Source: Tenodera sinensis (taxonomy: Eukaryota; Arthropoda; Insecta; Mantodea; Mantidae). Taken from it: a DNA stretch of 64,000 nucleotides. The stretch spans positions 4,300,905 through 4,364,904 of the forward strand of contig CM060972.1 in NCBI GenBank assembly GCA_030765045.1. The letters are read 5' to 3'. A program made the translations under genes and the position numbers. A model generated the notes under the pieces. It had not been told where the DNA came from. It searched no databases and saw only the letters and a program-made list of their open reading frames with translations. Positions 56,987 through 64,000 of the stretch are shown piece after piece. Every line of letters begins with the position of its first letter. The first letter of the stretch is position 1.

Positions 56987-57207
56987 GTCTACAGAAGCTC
57001 GATGGCCTGTATGGTAGTATTATTGTACGAGAGGCACCTTCCCAGGACCCCAACAGTCACCTGTACGACTTTGATCTGACCACACACGTGATGCTCATCA
57101 GTGACTGGATGCACGAGGATGCTAACGAGAGATACCCTGGTAGACTGGCGGTGAAGCCTGGTCAGGATCCCGACACTGTGCTCATCAACGGCAAGGGCCA
57201 GTTCCAG
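56987..57207 (+). CDS. Laccase-2 exon: end of domain 1 and linker to domain 2
   Basis: The acceptor ttgcag at 56986 joins in phase to complete the Gly codon, followed by LQKLDGLYGSIIVREAPSQD, then SHLYDFDLTTHVMLISDWMH and INGKGQFQ. These match the family's domain 1 to domain 2 transition. The exon ends on a codon boundary at 57207 with donor gtaaca. No frameshift or stop is present. Confidence 0.96.
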
Positions 57208-58686
57208 GTAACAACATATCAGCGTACCTAATCAATAGGTACCTATCTTATTAGTGTGATCCTGGCCATCTTTACCAGTACAGAGCATGTCAGTCTAAAG
57301 CAAGAACCACCACTGCTAAAATAGCCTTTAATATTGTTGTTTTTCCTCGCTTCGTTCGCGTGCTTTGGTGTAGCCACTGTTTGCTAATTAACGTAATCTC
57401 ATATAAATATATATCGATTTTTTCGGGGGTAAAAATCCTTAGCATGGTGCCTTTGGAAGGGAAGTAAAGCCGGTGGTCCCGTGTTGTAGATTTATGGCAC
57501 GTAAAAGAATCTCAAGCCTGATAAACATACTTCTGAAAAAAATTAAGTGGCCTCACACGCCCAATATACAACGGGACGCTGAGAACCACAGCAGTTAAAG
57601 AGTTTCCATAAATACAAACTCAATTATATATCAAATTATTGGTAAAACCACTGGCAATGTTCTAAAATTTGCACCTCTATTAATGGAGTGACGTAAGCAA
57701 TGTTGCTATAGACACTCTGGAAAAAGATGGAGGTTGCCATCTGTCGGAACTAAGGCGGAACAAATCGTACCTATGTATATGAGCCCGGAGCCCAAATACT
57801 AAACCGTCTCTGGCCCTCAGCTGGCTCTAGCACTTTGCTTCCCTTGTGAGCCGCAACCTACCTGTATTGACGTGCAAATGTTTGATATTAAACTAATATG
57901 AGAAAGAGTCATCTTCCGCAGATAACCTCTTCCGTTATCTGCGGATCTGTTAAGGACTTGTGCACGTCTATGTGGCCTGTGTGTTTCCCTTCACCTCATC
58001 TCTTCCCCCTGTGGGTAGCAACTCACAATAGATCTGTGTTGGGTCGCAGTGCGGCGAGTTGTCCCCTTCCTTGTATTCAGACTAGAGGCTAATTCATATG
58101 AAGATGTTAGAACAAGTAGTTTGAAAACAATTCACGAATCACTGAAAAGTTCTGGAATATAGTGAGTTGAACTTATCCGGGAATCTCAGAGCTTCTAGTG
58201 ATGTTTGTTAGAACTGTACTAGAGATTGTAATCCAAGGATATTTAGTTCGGAATAACAGGAATGGATGAACTTTCAGTTATATCAATGCTATAGTTTGTT
58301 ATTGTCTCCGAAACTATTCGCTACATTAATGTGGAACATGACCACCATTGATTATCAGTATAAATTGAGGGAAAACCAAAGGAAAAAAAAACAACCATTG
58401 CTAGGTCTCGTAAGGAAGGGAAATAAATACTGAATATATTACAGAAGAGTTGCGATCCTGACGTCATATAGTGAACACCATGGTTAACGAAAGGACAGGC
58501 TGCGGCGCGAATGTTAGTCTGAAGCAATGCCATAATGATAAATCTGTATCTTTTGTATGAACTCGACGAGCAATTGTTTTTGATTGTTTAGAACATGGCT
58601 GTATCAGGCGGTTGTGGTTTTGCTTCATTGCTCAACTATACATTATGTATGCTTCTCTTAATTTTTGTTAAACTGTGTGTTTGTAG
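57208..58686 (+). other. Laccase-2 intron 4 (1.5 kb)
   Basis: A GT-AG intron. 57915-57945 is a small perfect hairpin (tccgcagataac, 7-nt loop, gttatctgcgga). 57960-58080 resembles a family B SINE 3' part. 58081-58686 shows nothing recognisable. Confidence 0.9.
57420..57625 (+). repeat. Dispersed repeat family D
   Basis: tggaagggaagtaaagccgg, tagatttatggcacgtaaaa, aatctcaagcctgataaaca, cgggacgctgagaaccacag and cagttaaagagtttccataa. The longest of three copies in this window. No open frame. Confidence 0.65.
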
Positions 58687-58891
58687 GATCCAAACACTGG
58701 CTTTGTGACCAACACGCCCCTTGAAGTGTTCACCATGACTCCAGGCAGACGCTACAGATTCCGTATGATTAACTCGTTTGGTACAGTGTGTCCAGCGCAG
58801 CTCACAATAGAGGGACATCCACTGACAATCATCGCCACTGATGGAGAACCAGTTCACCCCGTCAGCGTCAACACCATCATCTCCTTCTCAG
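58687..58891 (+). CDS. Laccase-2 exon: second cupredoxin domain, first part
   Basis: Begins after tttgtag (58686) with DPNTGFVTNTPLEVF and includes TPGRRYRFRMINSFGTVCPA and IIATDGEPVHPVSVNT, the conserved core of the second cupredoxin domain. It ends after the first base of a Gly codon at 58891, with the slightly weaker donor gtagct. The following intron is short (343 bp). Confidence 0.96.
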
Positions 58892-59234
58892 GTAGCTACC
58901 GTACCTACTTGCCTTCACTTGATCCTCAGAGAAAATGTCTGCTCTTCAGCTGTTTGTCTTCATATATCCTCAGCACTTGCGCTTTCCTTATTGTTACACT
59001 GGGAACCTCAGTTCTTGAGGCAGGATTAGGGCATTTCCTCCCTGGTCCAAAATGTCATTTTCCTGCCATTACTCGAGTGGCTGGGCGATGGGGTCGCCAC
59101 TTCCCCACGCACAAAATGTCTAACCTATGCCTTCTTGTTAATAATCCAAACTTAGCTCCCTTGAGTAGACGTTCCACTATTAGTTTTACACTTATATGTT
59201 CTAAATAAACAAGAGTCATTTGTCCGTGTTTCAG

Positions 59235-59419
59235 GAGAGCGATATGACTTTGTGATAGCAGCCGAACAGCCAGTTGGAGCTTATTGGATTCAAGTGCGTG
59301 GTCTGGGAGAATGTGGTACTGAGAGAGCACAGCAACTTGCTATTCTGCGTTACGCCCGTGGACCTTACCAGCCAAGTAGCCCACAGCCCACATACGACGT
59401 CGGACTGCCACAGGGAGTT
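59235..59419 (+). CDS. Laccase-2 exon: second cupredoxin domain, second part
   Basis: The acceptor tttcag at 59234 completes the Gly codon, giving GERYDFVIAAEQPVGAYWIQ and VRGLGECGTERAQQLAILRY, then a Pro-rich stretch ending TYDVGLPQGV. The exon ends on a codon boundary at 59419 with donor gtaagt. A 30-bp perfect inverted repeat begins about 60 bp into the next intron. Confidence 0.96.
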
Positions 59420-59480
59420 GTAAGTACCTACCTAGCTACTCCTTCTCTATTTCTCTACTGCTAAGTACAGCAAGTAAGAT

Positions 59481-59579
59481 AAGCTTCACTTATCTTAGTA
59501 ATATTCCAAGAACTTTGGAGACAACTCGAAACTTGTTAGCACCAAACAACTTGGAATATTACTAAGATAAGTGAAGCTT
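59481..59579. repeat. 30-bp perfect inverted repeat with 39-nt loop (intron 6)
   Basis: Left arm 59481-59510 (aagcttcacttatcttagta, then atattccaag) is the exact reverse complement of right arm 59550-59579. It lies about 60 bp after the exon 6 donor in a 544-bp intron. The arm end also occurs near 34893 (taagataagtgaagctttta), so it belongs to a dispersed MITE-like or SINE-like family. No target-site duplication was identified. Confidence 0.85.
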
Positions 59580-59963
59580 TTAGTTTCTAATTAGTTTTTA
59601 CTTTAGATTCTTGTTGCTTCACTGTTAATAGCTTCATTATTTCCTTATTTAAGTTACTCTACGCATCTTACAAATAACAAACTGTCATCTTCGTACATTC
59701 TTGTAGAATTACTCATCCAAGTTGGATCAAAAACCATTTCTTTTTTCAAAATCGGCTGATCAAAGAACAAAATGCCATTAGACTTTTTTGTTTGTAATGC
59801 CTTTATGAAGGACATATTTGAAGGAATGTAATGACTTCCCTTCCATCCTGTATATAATGTCTATGTTTATGTTTATAAAAAGAGGAACAAGATAGGGAGA
59901 TGCCAAACTAGTTATGGCTTTGTTCTTGCAAGCAATCAGCTTTAAATGTGTGTTTTATTCCAG

Positions 59964-60159
59964 GTTCTGAACCCACTTGATGCCATATGTAACAGACCAA
60001 GAGATGACGCTGTCTGTGTGAATCAACTGAAATATGCCAGACACATTGACGAGGGTCTCCTGCAAGAACGTCCTGATGTAAAGATTTTCTTGCCATTTAG
60101 ATTTTTGGTGTACAGACCAGAAGAACTTTTCCAGCCTCATACTTACAACCGTTATTTGG
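59964..60159 (+). CDS. Laccase-2 exon: linker toward third cupredoxin domain (last exon visible)
   Basis: Starts after attccag (59963) with VLNPLDAICNRPRDDAVCVN and ends PEELFQPHTYNRYL plus one base of the next codon; donor gtaagt at 60160. This is the region between domains 2 and 3. In the family it is followed by the substrate-binding and third cupredoxin domain with copper motifs L3 and L4 (HCHxxxH type). None of that was found up to 64000, so the gene continues beyond the window and intron 7 is longer than 3.8 kb. Confidence 0.95.
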
Positions 60160-60673
60160 GTAAGTTACTCAAACAGGCAAACCTGTTATTCCTATTGTTA
60201 TGTGTGTATACGATATTGTATTCCAAAATGGCTCCATTCACATCACAAGAAACAGTTCAGTGCTGTTACTGGCTAGCAAAGTTTAAGATTAAGATTAAGG
60301 TTGAGCAAAGACTTCCTAGCTTGGGACAGGCACACCGCTGCTCAGTGGAACAGATATTTGCTTCAAAATGGGAACTTTGAGTGTCATGGCAGCAGGCGTA
60401 ACAACAAGTGGAAACCACTGCTAAACTTTTCAAATCTATCAGTGCTGAACTTAATGTACCTCATTCTATTGCCCATGATGTTGTTCATAACAGACTGACA
60501 TTAGCAGCTTACGAACTTCAATTTGTCCAGAAACTGCAGTGCAATCAATGATCAACCAAGATGCTATGATTGCAGTTGATATCCTCTCTCATAAAGAAGG
60601 AGGAAAACTAATACATCAACAAAGCGATGCTCTCTGATAAAGCAAGGTTTTATGTGTGCAGTAATGTAACATG

Positions 60674-62502
60674 TATTGTCTCATAAGTAATGTCGTTTTT
60701 TTAGAAAAACAATTATTTGAAATGTGTTTTGACAAGCAATTAACTAATCTTCAAAGTACAGACCATTAGATTCTATGGTCTTGAGCCATCTTTCATTGAG
60801 GTTTATTATCCCATGATGATACAGTCTCTGGTTTTTGATGCGAAGAATTCGGTGAGACCCATTTGCACTGCTTCAATGTTGTCAAAATTTCTTCCTCGTA
60901 GAAAATGGGCCATGAATCTGAGACACAATATATGTTTAGACCTCAAAAGGAAATCATTTATGTAAATATTTATTTCAGATGTAATTTATTTTTCATATTG
61001 ATAAGAATTAGTTGAGTAACGAAAACGTGTTGCTATTTTTTCATTGTTGAGAAAAATAGAATTGTTTGAAAACGTCATAAATGTTAAGTTTCATGCTTAA
61101 ATTTAATACGTATAAGTATAAGAACCACACATATTTAATGTTAAAAGTGAAGGGAGAATGGGGAAAGATCACTTCCCTAACAATATAGGAACTATTTAAC
61201 GTAGGAAAATATAAAATGAACGCATATGAGCAAGAATATAAAAAAGAACGTCATGTAAAGAAGTGCCAATTTTGTCATTAGTGTCTGTGCGTTTGAAAGG
61301 TGAAGACACGCTTCTGTAATGCGCGTGGATGTGGGTCTAAAAGACAAATAGGTGCAACGAAAGTAAATTCAATTATAACAAGTGTAATAAGGGACAAAAA
61401 AGGGTTAATAAAGTGACATATAGTGAATTGAGTGTTCATTCATTTCATGCAGTACCTCGCCCGGAGAGAAAGAAAAGAGTCTCATAGCTCAATGCAAAGC
61501 TTCATATTATTAAAAATACAGTACCAAATCGAAAAAGATGATAATCTGATGGTACTAGATCAGGGATGTATGCTGGGTGTGGTAGCAGTTCAGTTCCCCT
61601 CAATTCCTGAATTTTTTCCATGGTTGTTCATGCAGTAAGGGGTCTTGCATTGCCCTGTGGCAATAGAACTCTATTTCAGTTAACTAATGCTGGGTATCTC
61701 CATCTCAAAATTTCATGAACTTGTTTCTGTTGTTGAGAATAAAGATCTGCATCAATTGCCGGATCTTTTGGAACAAACTCCCAGTGAATCACGCCTTCAA
61801 AATTCCACCAGACAGACAACATTGTTTTGAGATCAAACCGATTCTTTTTAACAATGACTTTGGCAGGTGAGCGAGGCATCAGGGTTTCGGTAATATACCC
61901 ATTTTTCATCACAAGTGACAATTCTCTTGACCAACCTATCATCCATGGAATTATGGATAAGCTGACAACAGATATCCATTCTATGTTGAGCCTGTTAAGT
62001 TGTCAGTTCATGAGGTGCAGATCTACAGCTTCTGTATGATTTTCCAAGTGCCTTAATGTGGCACTGTATGGTATATTTTGATGCACCAAGTTCTTCTGAA
62101 AGCTTACAGGTACTTTTTTGCAGATTTTGTCACAAAACTTGGCATGCATCCTCAATATTCCATACTTTAGGTCTTTCAGAGCTTCCATTGTTGAAATGTT
62201 GGAACCATCGTTGTGCCACACGCTCACTAACGACACCTTTTCCTTCCACTTCACATACTCTTCGAGCTGCGGCAGCGGCTTTGTAATCTTGTTTCCAGTA
62301 GTGCTTTAGAAGGACTGTAAGTTCAGACTTTGTTATCTGCATTTTGTGATTGTTTATTAACAACTGAAGACAGATACATGCTCACAATGTATGCAACACT
62401 AGCCATGGCATCCTGTAAGTAGCATTGCCAAACCAAAGAAACTCAATAAATTTTCCAAAACACCAAAATCAAAAAAACTGACATTACTTATGAGACAACC
62501 TA
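60674..62502 (-). mobile_element. Mariner element, nested, itself interrupted
   Basis: Terminal inverted repeats ttgtctcataagtaatgtc at 60676-60694 and reversed at 62480-62498, next to TA at 60674-60675 and 62501-62502, the mariner target duplication. Total length is about 1.83 kb. Removing an unrelated piece of about 0.5-0.6 kb (roughly 60920-61510) leaves the 1.26-1.3 kb usual for the family. It was inserted into the transposase region of the DUF4817-type element. Confidence 0.93.
60749..62345 (-). pseudogene. Mariner transposase, degraded
   Basis: Mariner transposases cut and paste by a DD34D catalytic triad. Recognisable parts on the minus strand are a helix-turn-helix region near 62345-62200 (HYWKQDYKAAAAARRVCEVE, GVVSERVAQRWFQHF) and, at about 61800-61680, MLSVWWNFEGVIHWEF, DADLYSQQ and RRYPALVN-like sequence (here RWRYPALVN). 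The equivalent of PDLxPSDYHLF lies near 61570-61540, and a C-terminal part at 60905-60749 includes EAVQMGLTEFFASKTRD. Stops and frameshifts separate the parts and an insertion lies before the C-terminal piece, so it cannot be functional. Confidence 0.9.
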
Positions 62503-63130
62503 ATAATTGTTACAACTGCAGGATCTACGATTCTGTGAATTCTTGATTTATTTATGAGCATGAGTATAACACTCCAAAGTTAAATGCTTGGTGTGGACTA
62601 ATCAGATCACAAGATTTTGGATTCTTTCTCTTTATGGGGAACACAGTGAATGGTGTCGCATATCTCAATAAGCTTGAAAATGTCATTCTAGAGAAGTATA
62701 TCTTCCAGCAAGACAAAGGCTTTCCTTCATTGGAAACCAGTTATTCAAGCGTTATGCTATTATTTTCTGAGAGGGTCAATTGGTTGTGGTTATCCTATTG
62801 CAAGGGAAATTTAAACTCTGCTAACCAACAGCAGCACTAAGTTTTTTCTTGTAGCATGAATGGAGCCATTTTGGAAAACAATGTGTGTATAAACAATAAT
62901 AGGAATAACAGGTTTGCCAATTTCTGGTAGCTTTCATTTCAGACACCCTGTATTATGAAGGGAGAAAACATGCGTACATAGGATAACCATTAAAATCATA
63001 CAGCATTGAAACATTCAATTCACTCTGGTGGACATGGGAGTATAAAGCACTTCCTTATATTATTTCATAAACTATTAAAAGCTTAAAAGAGATTTCCAAA
63101 GTTGCTGTACTTGAACACTTGCTGTCATAA

Positions 63131-63185
63131 GGTGGTCTGTGTGGCTCAGTTGGATAGACACTGGCCTACATAAGGTGTTCTCAAA
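63131..63185 (+). repeat. tRNA-like SINE head
   Basis: tgtgtggctcagttggatag then actggcctacataaggtg looks like the 5' half of a tRNA-derived SINE (A-box TGGCTCAGTTGG). The B-box is degraded. Confidence 0.45.
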
Positions 63186-63239
63186 CTTGTGCAACAATTG
63201 GAGAAATGTGTGCAAACAAATGCAGGCAATTAAAATCTA

Positions 63240-63465
63240 TAAAACATTCGAGAGGTAGTACTGGAACTTAAAAATTCAATGCCCCAGCTGGGATTTTAAT
63301 CACAGACCCACCACTTACCAGGTGGGTGCTCTAACCATTAAGCTACTGTGACAGCCTGCCAGAATGACATTGAATTCTCAAACCAGTTTGTATTTCTCCC
63401 AATAAAACCACAAAGGCAGTCTTACATCAGAGACAATTATCCCAATGGTGATAAATACTTTATGT
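63240..63465 (-). repeat. tRNA-derived SINE (family C), inverted copy
   Basis: gaggtagtactggaactta, aattcaatgccccagctggg, accaggtgggtgctctaacc and gcctgccagaatgacattga match the left arm of the 39.1-39.5 kb foldback element, including the segment after the tRNA head (tttctccc-aataaaaccacaaagg). Confidence 0.75.
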
Positions 63466-63489
63466 CCCAGGATTAAATAACCTTCAGAT

Positions 63490-63655
63490 GGTAATTATTA
63501 TTTATTTATGCCAACAAACTTACTGTTGGAATTTTTAAACACACAAGTCATGTGTGGGCAATGTTTGAGAGGCAGAGTTGGAACTGAAAAATTCAACGCC
63601 ACAGTAATGCCTGGTAAGCGGAGGGTCTATGGTTCAAATTCCTTATATCCTTATT
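63490..63655. repeat. Family C SINE fragments, rearranged
   Basis: attatttatttatgccaac, aaacttactgttgg and cacacaagtcatgtgtggg match the unpaired left tail of the 39.1 kb element (minus sense). The block at 63605-63640 (taagcggagggtctatggtt, caaattcc) is instead the plus-sense tRNA 3' half. The junction resembles a rearranged or foldback copy. Confidence 0.6.
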
Positions 63656-64000
63656 TACTGCTGGTGTTTTTAGAAACTTAAAAAACTAACAGTTACCAAG
63701 TTTGTCAACGTTGAAAGACTCTTTTGCTCTACTTACTTTAAAAATCCTAGAGGACTAATTTTGGAGAGGAGCAAAAATGTTTTTAAATGTCAACAAATAT
63801 AAGTTTCATGGATTTTAATGAAATGTCACACTGTTCTAAATGCTTCAATTTCATAATAAGTTTTGTATAATGGTCATGGCTTTCAGTATGACCATAACAC
63901 AATGCAATTTTAAAGAATGTTTCCATCATGTTCACTCAGAAAATATAAATCATAACTACAGAATGAATCTTGGCTTTGTCCATAGTAGAAATAGGTTGTC

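Larger units (their letters stand above)
60173..62951 (+). mobile_element. DNA transposon with DUF4817-type transposase, split by a mariner
   Basis: Imperfect terminal inverted repeats of about 64 bp: left 60177-60240 (ggcaaacctgttattcctat to ccaaaatggctccattca) and right 62857-62920 reversed. The right end continues about 30 bp outward to gacaccctgta (62940-62950), which the left end lacks, so the left outer terminus is lost. A degraded transposase starts inside the left repeat at 60224 (MAPFTSQETVQCCYWLAKF). It continues with IAHDVVHNRLTLAAYELQF (about 60460-60520) and, after the mariner, with LNAWCGLIRSQDFGFFLF and EKYIFQQD (62580-62720). Mutated and inactive. Confidence 0.82.
60160..64000 (+). 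other. Laccase-2 intron 7, open at the right edge
   Basis: No further laccase exon was found after the donor at 60160. The intron contains the nested transposons (60173-62951) and SINE copies (63131-63650). 63660-64000 shows nothing recognisable. Confidence 0.75.

Noticed and set aside
60160..64000. Further laccase exons with copper motifs L3 and L4
   Set aside because: I searched by eye for the HCHxxxH-type motif and neighbouring conserved sequence on the plus strand and saw none; the region is transposons and SINEs.

Overview
This window is nuclear DNA of an insect. It contains spliced exons of a multicopper oxidase that reads as insect laccase-2 (MCO2), the cuticle-tanning phenoloxidase, with GT-AG introns up to about 17 kb. 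It also has Jockey-clade LINEs, a mariner element, tRNA-derived SINEs, satellite DNA and abundant microsatellites. The large introns and repeat load suggest a big-genome hemimetabolous insect, possibly a polyneopteran such as a stick insect, cockroach, termite or orthopteran. The species cannot be fixed from the sequence. No bacterial or viral genes were seen.

Layout. 1-8630: tandem satellite, about 172 units of exactly 50 bp with no net indel and with higher-order duplications; it continues past the left edge. 8631-23390: no recognisable gene; a dispersed noncoding repeat family (called family A here), tRNA-derived SINEs (family B) and microsatellites. 23391-28082: a full-length, nearly intact Jockey-clade LINE on the minus strand with a 12-bp target-site duplication, a 42-nt A tail and a Jockey-like internal promoter; its ORF1 carries a one-base frameshift in a run of seven A. 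28531-31140: a second, 5'-truncated and decayed Jockey-clade LINE in the same orientation. 32753-60159: seven laccase-2 coding exons on the plus strand (N-terminal region, Cys-rich region, first two copper motifs and the middle of the protein). The first exon with start codon and signal peptide was not found. The exons with the last two copper motifs lie beyond 64000, because intron 7 is still open at the right edge.

The introns hold most of the other structure. Intron 1 has a transposon fragment with a DUF4817-like transposase. Intron 2 (16.9 kb) has a foldback SINE insertion with its own 12-bp duplication, a LINE C-terminal fragment, a 6.1-kb G/T-only-like TG/TATG tract and a 0.7-kb GAAT/GAGT tract. 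Intron 3 has a 120-bp hairpin insertion with a 13-bp duplication. Intron 6 has a 30-bp perfect inverted repeat. Intron 7 has three nested insertions: a DUF4817-type transposon starting about 15 bp after the exon 7 donor, a mariner inside it, and an unidentified piece of about 0.5 kb inside the mariner.

The only host gene I can support is laccase-2. The long open frames in the low-complexity tracts are artefacts. I did not find a convincing new biological system. The most unusual items are the indel-free 50-bp array, the giant TG tract in the laccase-2 intron, and the foldback and nested insertions.
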